DNA from: Dugong dugon | Taxonomy: Eukaryota; Chordata; Mammalia; Sirenia; Dugongidae | Length of the DNA stretch: 64,000 nucleotides | Assembly: GCA_030035585.1 (NCBI GenBank) | Contig: CM057469.1 | Span: forward strand, 15,308,501 to 15,372,500 | Direction of reading: 5' to 3' | Part shown: piece by piece, positions 43,880-55,706 of the stretch | How positions within the stretch are numbered: position 1 is the first letter of the stretch | Layout: every line of letters starts with the position of its first letter | Program-made: the position numbers and the translations under genes | Notes under the pieces: generated by a model | Database searches by the model: none | What the model was told of the DNA's origin: nothing | The model's input: only the letters and a program-made list of their open reading frames with translations

Positions 43880-44640
43880 TCCCTGCCACCATTCTCAGAC
43901 CCCTCCCCCACGCTCTACACCTCAGGCACAGTGATCTCTCTGAAACCAAATTTACTCATGCCACTCTCCTGCTTAACACTCTTCAATGGCACCTCCGAGG
44001 CTCCAGGGGAAAAATTAAACTGGCCCCTGCCTAACGCTACTTCTTCATCCTCATGGAGCCTACACCCCAGGATTTTATGCTTCAGCCATGCTACTGTGCT
44101 TCCCCAAATTCACCCAGCTATTTCATGCCTTCGTGTCTTTTGCTCCGATTGCATCTTTCAAGATTACCTTTACCGGTTACCATCAAGTTGATCCTGACTC
44201 ATGGCAACCCCATGTGTTTCAGATTAAAACTGTGCACCACAGGGTTTTCAAGGCTGAGGTCTTTTAGAAGCACATTGCCAGACTTTTCTTCTGAGGTACC
44301 TCTGGGTGGGTTTAAATCACCAACCATTCATTTAGTAGTTGAGCATTTAACCATTTGTGCCACTGAGGGCCTCCTCAAGGGTACCTATGAGTAACTTTCC
44401 CCAGTATTCCCTGCCTCTCCCTGGTAGCATTGACCATCCTTCCTTTGTGCTCTGCTGGACTCTCCAGACAATTCTAACATTGCACCAAGAACACTTGTTG
44501 CCTTATCATCTCCTTGACCGTCTGTGACAGATTGTGATCTCCCTAAGGACAGGGACTGCGTCTGATTTCTTGTTGTATTTCCACCTTCTACCACAGTGTC
44601 TGACAGATAGTTGGTGCTCAGTAAATGTTTGAGAAAGGAA
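43880..44640 (+). mobile_element. L2, split by an AfroSINE
   Basis: L2 terminal region: CTCATGCCACTCTCCTGCTT, CTTCAATGGCACCTC, TGTGATCTCCCTAAGGACAG, TTGGTGCTCAGTAAATGTTT. Confidence 0.85.
44173..44375 (-). mobile_element. AfroSINE, class B, nested in L2
   Basis: Full-length reverse copy (ACCATCAAGTTGATCCTGAC to GTGCCACTGAGGGCCTCC). Confidence 0.92.
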
Positions 44641-44689
44641 TGTTGAATTAATTTTCATTAGCTTCATTGGGAACTTTATTTTTGGTGAC

Positions 44690-46785
44690 TTGAAACTTTT
44701 ATTTTGTCAGGTGGCCAATAAACACATGAAAATATGCTCGCAATCATTAGCCATTGGAGAGATGCAGATCAAAACTACACTGAGATATGCATACCCATGT
44801 TAATTTAGCATTATTCACAATAGCAAAAAGACAGGAACAATCCATTCAACAGATGAACAGATAAACAAACTGTGGTACATAGACACAATGGAACAGTGTT
44901 AAAGGATAATGATGATTCCGTGAAACATCTCACAACATGGATGAACCTGAAGGACATTACACTGAGTCAATCACAGAAGGACAAATACTGTATAAGACCA
45001 CTGTCTTAGTTATCTAGTGCTGCTATAACAGAAATACCACAAGTGGATGGCTTCAACAAACAGAAGTTTATTGTCTCACAGTCTAGTGGGCTAGAAGTCC
45101 AAATTCAGGGTGTCAGCTCCAGGGAAAGGCTTTCTCTCTCTGTCAGCTTTGGAGGAAAGTCCTTGTCATCAATCTCCCTCTGGTCTAGGAGCTTCGCAGT
45201 GGAGGGACCCCGGGTCCAAAGGACATACTATTCTCCTGGCTCTTGTTTCAAGGTGGTATGAGGTCCCCATGTCTCTTTGCTTGCTTCTCTCTTTTATATC
45301 TCAAAAGATATTGGCTTAAGACACAACGTAATCTTGTAGATTGAGTCCTGCCTCAGTAACATAACTGCCAGTAATCCTGCCTCATTAACATCATAGAGGT
45401 AGGATTTACAACACGTAGGAAAATCACATCAGATGACAAAATGGTGGTCAATCACACAATACTGGGAATCATGGCCTAGCCAAGTTGACAGATATTTTTG
45501 GGTGACACAATTCAATCCGTGACAACCATTATTATAAAAAGTCAAGAAAAGGTTTCCACACAGAAAGAAACATTCTTTGATGGTTACCAAGGGTGGAGTG
45601 GGGAGAGAGGGAAAATCACTAACTAGATAGCAGACACGTATTAACTTGTGTGAAGGGAAAGACAATACACAATAAGGGGCATGTCAGCACAACATGACCA
45701 AGGCAAAGGAAGACACTGGGAGGAACGCAAGAGTGAAAGGAAACAACAGTAAATACTATTACAAACATAATCCTGCAATAACAGTAATAACAAACAATAA
45801 TTTATGAGTGGACACATAGGTAGATATGTAAGCTGAACAGGTGTGGGATGGCGTATGGGAGTACATCTATGAGCCTATATAGGTTTGGCAGAGGATAGTT
45901 CTAAATACGCATTTGTATGTGCTGCAAATATATCCGTGTATATAGTAGAGCACGCAAGGGACACGGGTATGAAAACTTCTTAGCTGTAGCTAAACACCTT
46001 GAGGGACTGGGTCACTGGGCTTGAGGGCTTAGGACCATAGTCTAGGTCAATGGACAGAACATAGTCTGAAAAGACAATGTTCTACATCCTACTTTGGTGA
46101 GTAATGTCTAGAGTCTTAAAAGCTTGCAAGAGGGCATCTAAGATACAACTACTGGTGTCTTTCTGTCAGGAGCAAAGAAGAGTGAAGAAAATCCAAGACA
46201 AGAAAACAATTAGTCTGAAGGACTAATGGACCAGATGAACCACAGCCTCCACTAGCCTGAGACCTGAAGTACCACATGGTACCCAGCTACCACTACTGAC
46301 TGCTCTGATTGGGATCATAATAGAAGGTCTTAGCTACAGTGGGAGAAAAATGTAGAACAAAATTCAAATTCCTAAAAGAGGCCAGACTTACTAGTCTGAT
46401 AGAGACTGGTGGAACCCCTGAGACTATGGCCCTTAGACACCCTTACAACCTGGAACAGAACCCACTCCCGGATATCACCTCTCAGCCAAACGATAGACAG
46501 GCCTATAAAGTGAACCATAACACCTGTGAGAAACGTGCTCCTCAGAACTGTCAACCATAGGAGACCAAAAGGGCAGTATTTGCCAAAAACAAAGTTCAGA
46601 AGGGCAGGAAGGGGCAGGAAAGACGTGCAAATGGAAACAGGGAACCCAGGGAGGAAGAAGGGAGAGTGCGGTCACATTAAGGGATGGCAACTAATGTAAC
46701 AAAACGAAATGTGTATAAATTGTTGAATGGAAAACTAATTTATAAACTTTCACCCAAACCACAATAAAATGTTAAAAAAAAAAAA
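44690..46785 (+). mobile_element. L1, ORF2 end and 3' UTR, split by an LTR
   Basis: ORF2 3' end at 44700-44996 (GTGGCCAATAAACACATG, GATGAACCTGAAGGACATTA) with an internal deletion near 44795. The 3' UTR is at 45530-46785, ending CACCCAAACCACAATAAAAT and a poly-A run. An LTR lies at 45002-45524. Confidence 0.9.
45002..45524 (-). mobile_element. Solo LTR, MaLR-like, near-perfect 5-bp TSD
   Basis: 523 bp, the longest of three related LTRs. Begins TGTCACGGATTGAATTGTGT on the minus strand and ends ACTAAGACA. ACCAC (44997-45001) and ACCAT (45525-45529) flank it. Confidence 0.85.
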
Positions 46786-48985
46786 AAAACTGTATGAAAC
46801 ACCATCTCACCTCTGCAAAAATGGCACTGATAAAAAAAAAAAAAGAACAGAAAACCACAAATACTGGTAAGGATGTGGGGAGATTGGAACACTTATCCAC
46901 CGCTAGTGGGATTGTAAAATGGTACAACCACTATGGAAAATGGTATGGTGCTTCCTCAAAAAGCTAGAAATAGAAATACCTTATGAATCCCACTCGTAAG
47001 TGTATACCCTAGAGATTTAATAAAAGAGACACAAACAGGCATATGAAAACCTATGTTCATCGCAGCTGTATTCATTCACAATAGCAAAAAGATGGAAACA
47101 ATGTAAATGCCCATCAGTGAATGAACGGATAAACAAAATGTGGTACATACATACAATGGAATACTACACAGCCATAAAGAATAATGATGGGTCCTTGAAA
47201 CATGACGTGGATGAATCTGGAGGACACTAAGCTGAGTGAAATAAGTCAATCACAAAAGGACAAATATCGTACGATCGCACTTTTACATGAAGACAAGAAT
47301 AGATAGATATATATACACAGAGACCAAGGCTTACTGGTGGTCATCAGGGATGAATGGGGGGGCAGAGGGGGGAGAACTCTCAAGATAGTAGGCACTTGTT
47401 ATTTTTGGCGATGGGAAAGTGTCTTAGTCATCTAGTGCTGCGTAACAGAAATACCACAAGCGGGTGGCTTTAACAAAGAGAAATTTATTTACTCACAGTT
47501 TAGGAGGCTAGAAGTTGGAATTCGAGTGCCAGCTCGAGGGGAAATCTTTCTCTCTCTGTCAGCTCTGGCAGAAGGTCCTTGTCTCTTCAGCTTCTGCTTC
47601 CTGGCTCCTTGGAGATCTCCATGTATCCTGGCATCTATCTTCCTGCATCTCTCTCTCTGCTTGCTTGTTTAATCTCTTTTTATCTCTCAAAAGAGATTGA
47701 TTCAAAATACACCCTATATACTAATCCTGCCTCATTAACATAACAAAGACAACCCATTCCCAAACCAGATTATAACCACAGGCATAGAGGTTAGGATTTA
47801 CAATACATATTTTTGGGGGACATAATTCAATCCGTAACAGAGAGGTTGCATCGAATGTGGACACTACTTGACCAAGGTAAATGATATCACTAAGAAGTGC
47901 ACAAGAGAAAAGGACACTTTTGTAAAGGACGTGGCAAATATAATTTTGCAACAACACCAACAACAACCAAAAAATATGAGTGGTTACAAAAATATGTATA
48001 TAGGCATGTGTGTGTAAGGGTATAAATATGTAGGTACATATGTGTCCGCAGATCGATGCATCTAATATAGGCATATGTACATACAGGTATGTGTGTACGT
48101 GCATGTATATACATATATATAATAAACCACATAGGGGCACAGTTACAGATATGTCTTAGGCATAACCAAATACCTCATGAGATTGGTTTTCTGGGTTTGA
48201 AGGCTTAGGACCACAGTCTCGTGGGACAACTATGGTGGGACAACCATAGTCTTGTGGGATGACTCATTGGCATAATATAAATCATAAAGTGTATGTTCTA
48301 CATCCTAATGTGGCGACTAGCATCTGGGGTCTTAAAAGCTTGCAAGCAGCCATCGGTGATACAACTATTGGTTTCTATTTGTCTGGAGCAAAAGAGAAAG
48401 AAGGAAACCAAAGACTCAGAGAAGAAAGTGGTCTACAGGACCAATAGTCAACACGAACCACAGCCTCATCTACCCTGAGACCAGAACTAGATGGTGCCCG
48501 GCTATCACTACTGAACCTTCTGATCAGGGCCACAATAGATGGATCCTGACAGAGCAGGAGAAAAATGTGGAATAGAACTCAAATCCTTAAAAAGTCCAGA
48601 CTTACTGGACAGGTTGAGACTAGAGGACTCCCTGAGACTATGGCCCTGCGATATTCTTTGAACCTTAAAGCAAAATTAATCCCTTGAGGTCACCTTTGGG
48701 CTAAATAACAGATTGGCTCATAAAGTAGAGAATACCACCTGTGCATAATGAGCTCCTTTAAAAAATCGTCTACATGAGACCCAATGGGCAAAGATGAGAA
48801 GGTAAGGGAGCGGGGAAACTAGAGTATTAGAAATGCTATAACCAGAACAGAATGAACGCGAATGATGACACCTTGTGAAACATGTAACCAATATCACCAA
48901 ATAATTCATGTAGAGATTGTTAAGGGAAACCTGCTTTGCTGTGTAAACTTTTACCTTAAACACTATAAAAAATATTTTTTTAAAA
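46786..48985 (+). mobile_element. L1, ORF2 end and 3' UTR, split by an LTR
   Basis: Starts right after the poly-A of the previous L1. ORF2 3' end at 46790-47300 (GGATGTGGGGAGATTGGAAC, AATGGAATACTACACAGCC). The 3' UTR extends to ACCTTAAACACTATAAAAAA at 48952-48971. An LTR occupies 47420-47839. Confidence 0.9.
47420..47839 (-). mobile_element. Solo LTR, MaLR-like
   Basis: 420 bp, minus strand TGTTACGGATTGAATTATGT to TGACTAAGACA. Flanks GAAAG (47415-47419) and GAGAG (47840-47844) are a probable duplication with one mismatch. Confidence 0.85.
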
Positions 48986-49398
48986 ACTTTTATTTTTGGA
49001 AAGGGATGATGTCTCACTTATGTTCTAACAGAGCAGATTGTAACCTTTCTCTCCCACCACCGTTTCCGGTCTGTAATGGCTCTGAGGTTCATATTTCAAT
49101 GCGAGTGAGAGAGGAATCAGGATGCAAGATGAGGGTACCTGGTTAAGGTGAATGAGGTGTAGTGAAGATGTCATTTGACGCTAATAATACTATTGCAATT
49201 TTGAGCAAGGAGTGGTTCTCTTTAAGACTATGGAGTCGGCTGCAGTTTGATTTCTATTCAAATCTAGTCTTAAATTATAAAATGTTTTTCACTGGGCAGT
49301 GATAAACAGCAGTAGAATAATCTTTAGTCCCGGAGATTTGTTTGTATAAAATCTGTAGGTGAACAAATGTTCTTACTTTTATAAATATAGTCAAACTA
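48986..49398. other. Intergenic, nothing recognised
   Basis: No supported gene or repeat. Confidence 0.4.
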
Positions 49399-49507
49399 TC
49401 AGTTAGCAGCCAAGCACTTTAACCACTGTGCCACCAGAGCTCCGAGAAAAGGGACAAAATGATTATTTACACAAATATTAAGCACACCTAAGGTAGACAG
49501 TTAAGCA
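49399..49507 (+). repeat. 109-bp duplicate of 53106-53214
   Basis: 107 of 109 bases identical to 53106-53214, same orientation, no gaps (differences at AGAGCTCC/AGGGCTCC and ACAAATATT/ACAAGTATT). It holds the head of an AfroSINE plus 56 bp of that SINE's unique flank. Confidence 0.95.
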
Positions 49508-49514
49508 GTCAATT

Positions 49515-49690
49515 TTTCTGTGTTTCTGATAATAGCCATCCTAGTGGGGGTGAAGTAGTATCTCGTTGTGGTTTTTTTCTTTCTTTTTTTAACTGATGTA
49601 AATATATATGTGTGTGTGTATATATGAATATATATATATATATATAAAACACAATATTTGCCAGTTCGACATTTCTCACGTGTACCGTTG
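49515..49690 (-). mobile_element. L1 scraps with (TA)n run
   Basis: 49520-49575 (ATCCTAGTGGGGGTGAAGTA, TCTCGTTGTGGTTTT) is reversed L1 sequence. A TA/TG-rich run lies at 49598-49648. Confidence 0.6.
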
Positions 49691-49988
49691 AGTGACACCA
49701 ATTAAATCAATCACGTAATATGGCTGAATCTTAGCAATTAATGTAAGTGAAAAAAAATAAGTTCTAAAATTAAATCATGATATCCTTTTTATAAAGTTAA
49801 AAATGACTGAAATAAAATATGCTTTTTAGGAATATATAGAGATGAAATTAAACTATGTCAAAAGGAAAGCAAGTGAATGAGAACACAGGATTCAGATGGG
49901 CTCCTTCTCCTGGAAGCCAGGTGGAGAAGTCATCAAGGGCCTAGCTTTTCTGTTGGGGTGGGTTCATAGGGACTTATTATGTGATTGG
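49691..49988. other. Intergenic, nothing recognised
   Basis: AT-rich sequence, unassigned. Confidence 0.4.
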
Positions 49989-50205
49989 AGTCCCTGGGTG
50001 GTGCAGACTGTTAAGCATTCAACTGCTAACCGAAAGGTTGGAAGTTCCAGTCCACACAGAGGCACCTTGGAAGAAAGGCCTGGCAATCTACTTCCCCCCC
50101 CAAAAAAATCAGCCATTGAAAAACCTATGGAACACAGCTCTGCTCTGACACACATAGGGTCGCCATGAGTCAGAGGCAACTCAACAGCAACTGGCTTGGT
50201 TTGGT
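49989..50205 (+). mobile_element. AfroSINE, class B
   Basis: Full-length forward copy with a C-run/A-run insertion at 50093-50107. ATTATGTGATT (49977-49987) and ATTACGTGATT (about 50214-50224) probably represent the duplication. Confidence 0.92.
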
Positions 50206-50224
50206 TTTGTTTTAATTACGTGAT

Positions 50225-50578
50225 TAAAAATAACTAGATAAAAGATACACTTAAACCGATGATGAAAATATGTTTAATCCAATTCTAAGGTTTAAAACAT
50301 TTGAATAAAATAAAAGCTATAGAAATGGGCTTTGAGAAGCTATGTTGGGTTCAGGTGTTCCAAGGCCAATGATTATGTTGCTGCAGTTCAGTATAATCCG
50401 AAAAGCTGCTCAGGTACCTGCTGATCAAAGACATCAGAAAGACTAGGAGATCAATGTGATAGAAAAAAATATATTGGTATTTATTAATACATTCTTTGAC
50501 TTAACCTCAGAGATTGAGTATTGTCGTAGGCAATAATGGATTATCTGCCCACCATCCTATCCATACCACTTCCCCCTC
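50225..50578. other. Intergenic, nothing recognised
   Basis: AT-rich sequence, unassigned. Confidence 0.4.
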
Positions 50579-50740
50579 CAAACCAAGCTGGTTGCCATCA
50601 AGTTGATTCTAACTCATAGCAATGCTATAGGACAGAGCAGAACTGCCCCATAGGGTTTCTAAGGAGCGGCTGGTGGATTTGAACTGCTGACCTTTTGGTT
50701 AGCAGCTTAGCTCTTAACCGCTAGGCCACCAGGGTTTCCA
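50579..50740 (-). mobile_element. AfroSINE, class A
   Basis: Reverse short-form copy (GGTTGCCATCAAGTTGATTC to AGGCCACCAGGG). Confidence 0.92.
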
Positions 50741-51139
50741 TCTGCCTCCAGCAGCCCTAAATTTGTCTTCAAATTTGCTGTGAGCAGCCAGGAGTTTGGA
50801 AGGAGTTGGCTACACCCTCATTCCAGGGGAGGCTCTGATTAGCCCAAATTGATGAGGTGATCTCACCCCCTTGCTCAATTATCAGTTATGGGTTAAGAGA
50901 TGGGCACCTGATGTTAACCGGTCTGGTCAAAGCAAAGCAAAAGACCTCTCTCTGTTGGTTGGAGGAGAGACGCATTCTCCCCCTAGACTTAAACTTGGAA
51001 ATACGTAGCCCAGCCTGCTGCCACTGGGCATAATGAGGACAAAGCTGATGCCTCAGAGGAGGCTAGAGCCGAGAAAATCCCAGCAACAGAGCCTCAAGGA
51101 AGCTTGAATTTCCTCAGGAATTTTTAGTTACACGAGTAT
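50741..51139. other. Intergenic, nothing recognised
   Basis: May hold an old repeat near 50830-50960 (GAGGCTCTGATTAGCCC); not assigned. Confidence 0.4.
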
Positions 51140-51343
51140 ATTGTTGTCAGGTGCGTTCAAGTCGTCTCAACTCATAGCGACTCCAATGTGACAGAGTACA
51201 ACTGCCCACGGGGTTTCGTTGGCCATAATCTTTAAGGGAGCAGATTGCCAGGTCTCTTTCCCACAGAGCTGCTGGGTGGATTCAAACCACCAATCTTTGG
51301 GTTAGCAGCAGGGCGCTTAACCCTTGTGTCGCTAGGGCTCCCT
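51140..51343 (-). mobile_element. AfroSINE, class A, long form
   Basis: Reverse copy with the central segment (CTTTAAGGGAGCAGATTGCC). The tail begins TTGTTGTCAGGTGCGTTCAA, the form also seen in RTE ends. TACACGAG and TACATGAG flank it. Confidence 0.88.
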
Positions 51344-51759
51344 ACATGAGTGATGAAGTGCCTTTATTTCATAAGCCAAATTGACTTGGGTTTTTAAGTC
51401 CTTGTGACAGAAAACATCCTAACACCAATATCCTCAATCTAGGAGGCCTCTCACTAAGCACTTTGGACGGTTACAGAAAAGAAGACGAACAATAGGTAAC
51501 CTGAGGTCCTTTGTACATGAACTCTGAGGTAAAAAGGTGCTGAGCCCTAAGAGAATGAAAACAAAGTGCCACGTGACTGAGGGGGTGGGGGATCAAGAGG
51601 TGCCCCAGGGAGGAAATGGAGATTAAGGTGGACTCGGAAGAATGAGGGGGCACAGGAAACGTGCCTCTGTGTGGGAGGTGACGGAGGGCTGGGTGCAGGG
51701 AGGATTCCAGTCAGCTGAACGGCAGAAGCAACGATGAAGAGGCTGGGCTGGGATGGTTT
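51344..51759. other. Intergenic, nothing recognised
   Basis: Purine-rich second half. No supported feature. Confidence 0.4.
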
Positions 51760-51975
51760 TGGGGACTTTGAGTTTCACGGAGTGCTGACTACATACCGGG
51801 CACTGACATGGATTATCTCCTGTAATCCTCACAAGGTAGACACAATTGATATTTTTTTGATAGAAAACTGGGCACAAGAGTTTAATTAACTTTCCCAAGG
51901 TCAAATAGCTAGTAACTGCATCCGCCAGGCTGTCTGACTCCCACACATAACCATGACGCCCCGCTGCCTCCCCGC
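51760..51975 (+). mobile_element. MIR
   Basis: GCTGACTACATACCGGGCAC, CTCCTGTAATCCTCACAAG, CCAAGGTCAAATAGCTAGTA, then CTGACTCCCACA. Nearly full length. Confidence 0.88.
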
Positions 51976-52049
51976 GTGTTCAGTAAGCACTGAAACGGTT
52001 ACCCTCCCTCACTCTTCCCAGCAAGGCATCTTGCACGGCCTCCATGCCC

Positions 52050-52236
52050 TAAAACCAAACCAAACCCACTGCCATCCAGTTGGTTCTGGTAGAACTGCCC
52101 CATAGGGTTTCCAAGGCTGTAAATCTTTGCGGAAGCAGATTGCTACTTCTTTATTCCCTTGGAGCAGCTGGTGGGCTCGAACCGCTGACCCTTGGGTTAG
52201 CAGCTGAGCTCTTAAACCACTGCACTACCAGGGCCC
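52050..52236 (-). mobile_element. AfroSINE, class A, long form
   Basis: Reverse copy with a deletion in the tail (GTTGGTTCTGGTAGAACTGC). CTCCATGC occurs on both sides. Confidence 0.9.
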
Positions 52237-52243
52237 TCTCCAT

Positions 52244-52925
52244 GCACAGTAAAGTGCTAAACTGCTTCACTAGGTAGCAGCGACAGGGTTACCCAGTCAA
52301 CGTGAAGTTAGAGATATGGTCCTTTCCTTCAAGAAATCCAGTTGAGCTTATATAAGGCAGAACGATAAACAGGAACTTCTCACTCACGTGTAATAAATAA
52401 ATAACCTGTTGCTATGAATAGTCTTTGTACTGTGCCTTTCTTTGAAAGGGCTCAGAGCAGTTTGGCATACCCCGCCTTTCCATTTATTCCGATAACAGCC
52501 CATGGAAGGTTACTGAGGACGTTTGTCCTTGTTTGCGAGGCCCCAGGCCTCAGCTCTTGTGACCATATGTGCACTGATCTACCAGGTGTTTCCTGAGCGC
52601 AGGCTCCCCAGGAGGGCCAGGCAGGACTCCCACACACCAGCAGATTTCTCCCCTGTCAGGCTGCGGCCCAGCCTTCATATCCCTTACCTCAGCTTCCCCA
52701 GGCTGCTTCTTTCTCAGTTGTGCAGGGAAAGCTCCTTGCCTGTGACCTCCAGCGCAGAGAGGCCTGGTACTGGGAGTGCCTTGCTCTGAGCAGGATCTTG
52801 GCGTCATCATGAGATGAGAGACAAGCAGAGAGAGGGGTGTTCTCCTAATACATGGTCAGCCCTCTCTAGGTGAAGAGGGCAAAGGGAGGCTCATCTCTGC
52901 TTTTCACGTGGAGAAATGAGGTTGC
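52244..52925. other. Intergenic, nothing recognised
   Basis: GC-richer between 52500 and 52800, with open frames on both strands but no recognised domain. Confidence 0.4.
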
Positions 52926-52936
52926 AGAAAAGGGAC

Positions 52937-53151
52937 CAAAACCAAAACCAAACCCACTTGCCATTGAGCCGATTCCAACTTGTAGTGATGCTATAGTGCA
53001 GAGTGGAACTTCCCCATAGTGTTTCCAAGGCTGTAAATCCTTATGGAAGCAGACTGCTAAATCTTTCTCCTGTGGAGCCTCCAGTGGTTTCGAACCACCG
53101 ACCTTTCAGTTAGCAGCCAAGCACTTTAACCACTGTGCCACCAGGGCTCCG
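52937..53151 (-). mobile_element. AfroSINE, class A, 11-bp TSD
   Basis: Full-length reverse copy flanked by AGAAAAGGGAC at 52926-52936 and 53152-53162. Because the duplication is intact, this is the original location of the segment copied to 49399-49507. Confidence 0.95.
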
Positions 53152-53214
53152 AGAAAAGGGACAAAATGATTATTTACACAAGTATTAAGCACACCTAAGG
53201 TAGACAGTTAAGCA
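53106..53214 (+). repeat. 109-bp source of the copy at 49399-49507
   Basis: Spans the head of the AfroSINE, its target-site repeat and 52 bp of downstream unique sequence. Confidence 0.95.
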
Positions 53215-53281
53215 TGTCCGCCCCTCAACCTTTTCTCTCTATAAATATATTTATACGTATTTGTATACATGTTTTTTTCCT

Positions 53282-53492
53282 ACAGACGTCTCTGGTTGGT
53301 GAAACGGCTTGTGCTCAGCTACTAACCTAAAGGTTGGTGGTTCAAACCCATCCAGTAGGGCCGTGGAAGAAAGGCCTGGTGAGCTGCTTCCGGAAAGATT
53401 ACATCCCTGAAAACCCTCTGCAGCAGCTCTACTCTGTAACACCCGGGGTTGCCAAGGGTCGGAATCCACTCAGCAACAAGATTGGTTTTGGT
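53282..53492 (+). mobile_element. AfroSINE, class B
   Basis: Forward copy with a diverged head (GTCTCTGGTTGGTGAAACGG) and tail GTCGGAATCCACTCAGCAAC. TTTTTCCTA occurs on both sides. Confidence 0.88.
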
Positions 53493-53504
53493 TTTTCCTA
53501 TTGA

Positions 53505-53690
53505 CCAGTGGTCCTCAAACTTCAGTGCCACCGGAGGGCTTATTAAAACAGATTGCTGGATCCCTACTCAGAGTTTCTGATTCAGTGGGGGATTTGAGGT
53601 GAGGCCTGAGAATATGCGTTTCTAACAAGTTCCCAGGTGAAGCTGATGCTGCTGGAAGGCCTGGGACCATGCTACTCTGGACCGTGAGCA
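53505..53690 (-). mobile_element. MER5A-like DNA transposon (hAT)
   Basis: CAGTGGTCCTCAAACTTCAG at the left end, then CAGAGTTTCTGATTCAGT, GTTTCTAACAAGTTCCCAGG and GATGCTGCTGG. Ancient mammalian MER5 family. Confidence 0.85.
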
Positions 53691-54510
53691 ACATGGTTGT
53701 TCTGAGTCCTTTCATTTTTATTTTCCTTTATCTTGGAGCATTCTAAAGGAAAGCGTTAGAAAATCTGGGCTTCAGTCACATGCTCGATGATCTCCTCCAG
53801 AATCAGGCTCTATGACGAGGACACACCATCACCGATTCACTCAGGGATTTATATCCCAGTGGTATTAAGCCGGTTGTACATACTTCAGAAAGCACTTTTC
53901 TGTAAAAATAAGGTTACAAATGGTGGTTGGAGTCCCCATTCAAATCACAAAAAGACTTTTCCATCCTTGCTTTGCTTGAATTAACAGTATAACTTCAACT
54001 ACAACTTAACTATCAGTTTTATTTCCTCTTTGGTTCAGTGCATCGAATCTTCCAACTTAAGGTACTGTTAACACAGTTTAGCCTCGGTAGAGGCTGCCAG
54101 GTGTGCTGGGGTGGGAGGGTGGGGAGGAGGTGCCATTAAGTTATCATTCATCTGCGTTTGCCCAGAAGAGAGCCCTCCTTCTCCCACAAAAGCATATCCT
54201 GAATTGGGCTCAAAGGGCAGTTAGAGAAGGAGAGCCAGGGCCTCCTTCCACTGCTTGTTTGTTTCCCTCAAGTCTGAGTCAGGAGCCAAGGGCTGCCCAC
54301 ACTGGTGTCCCTGGGCAGGGACAAAGCCAACAATGAGCCTCCAAGGCCAGAGCAGGTGATGGCACGCACACCCTGAGCAGCTGGTTAGCAGATCCAGGTT
54401 CAAAACATACACTTCTGGTCTAGGGTCTGGAGTGGAGTCCTCTGTGTCACGTTGTTTTGTTTTTAAATTAAATTGTAGACTTTCTTGGCACACCGGTTAT
54501 AGCTGTTTAC
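53691..54510. other. Intergenic, nothing recognised
   Basis: No supported gene or repeat. Confidence 0.4.
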
Positions 54511-54733
54511 CAGAAACCAAACCAAACCCATTGTAGTCAAGTCAGTTCCTGCTCATAAAGACCCTATAGCAACTCTATAGGACAGAGGAGAACTACCCCT
54601 TAGGGTTTCCAAGATGGTAATTTTTAAGGAAGCAGACTGCCACATCTGTCTCCCTAAGAACAGCTGGTGGGTTCGAACCGCCAACCTTTTCAGTTAGCAG
54701 CCCAGTGCTTAACCACTTCGCCACCGGGGCTTC
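54511..54733 (-). mobile_element. AfroSINE, class A, long form
   Basis: Full-length reverse copy with a short internal duplication of the tail (GACCCTATAGCAACTCTATA). Confidence 0.92.
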
Positions 54734-55705
54734 TCCCATAGCTCTCTGGGGACATGTAATCTCACGCGTTAGTCTAACCAAAGCTGCACCTTACCAACCA
54801 GGAAATGTTTCTCCGTGATCTCGCTGCTAAGGAAGGAATTAACATTTTGTGTGTAATATAACCCCGGCTTTTTGTACATTAGATTGTTCTTTCCTGGAAC
54901 TACAAACCAGGACTGGCTTTATGATCAGACCAGCTCTAAGCCTTGTGTGGTTAAGCGTGGCTGGGCTCTTCTTTTTTTTTCCTTCCTCCCAGCAGGTGAG
55001 GACATGCAACTTTTTCCAACCCACCTGAGGCGTGCTCTAACCGCATCTTGCTGTGATTTACTGCTTAATTATAACTGTACCCATGTCTGCCTCAGCCTGC
55101 AAAAGCTCTGGCGCTCTCTTCCTCTAACATGGGCTGCCATAGCTGCAGATGCAGAGAAGACATTATTTGTGGCTAATGAATTATTTCTCAAGTGGTATCA
55201 ATCCAAATCAACCAAAACAAGGATTCAGGAATAAAGCAGAGACGAGAGAAAGGAACCTTGCTACCAAGGAAAACGGAGGCTGGAGCAGGCCTGAGCTTAG
55301 ATGTGGAAGCCCCATTCTCAGCTTGGGTCATAATAAACTTTCAGTCGGTAATCACAAGACCACTTGCATTATTATTCTAGGACAGAGAGAAAAAGACTTG
55401 TCTGGAATGTTTCATGAAGTGCAGAACTCAGGCCAAAATCTGTATCCTCAGACCCAAAGTCCCTTGGACCTGCACTGACTTGAACACAAAGGTTCTAATC
55501 CAGGTAACTGCAGGCATAATCCTGACGTCTGAGGCTAACAAAGCTGGTAATGATAGAAGTGATACAGAGACGGCCTACTCTAGAGTCCAACATCTCTCTG
55601 CTGAAGGGTGAAAAGAGCTTCTTGGTTTCACTTTTACTCAAGAAGCCAACCGTTTGTTTTGTTTGGATTTTTAATGTTGCCACCCCACGGGCGAATTATC
55701 CAACA
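54734..55705. other. Intergenic, nothing recognised
   Basis: Several overlapping frames on both strands, none recognised. Confidence 0.4.
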
Positions 55706-55706
55706 G

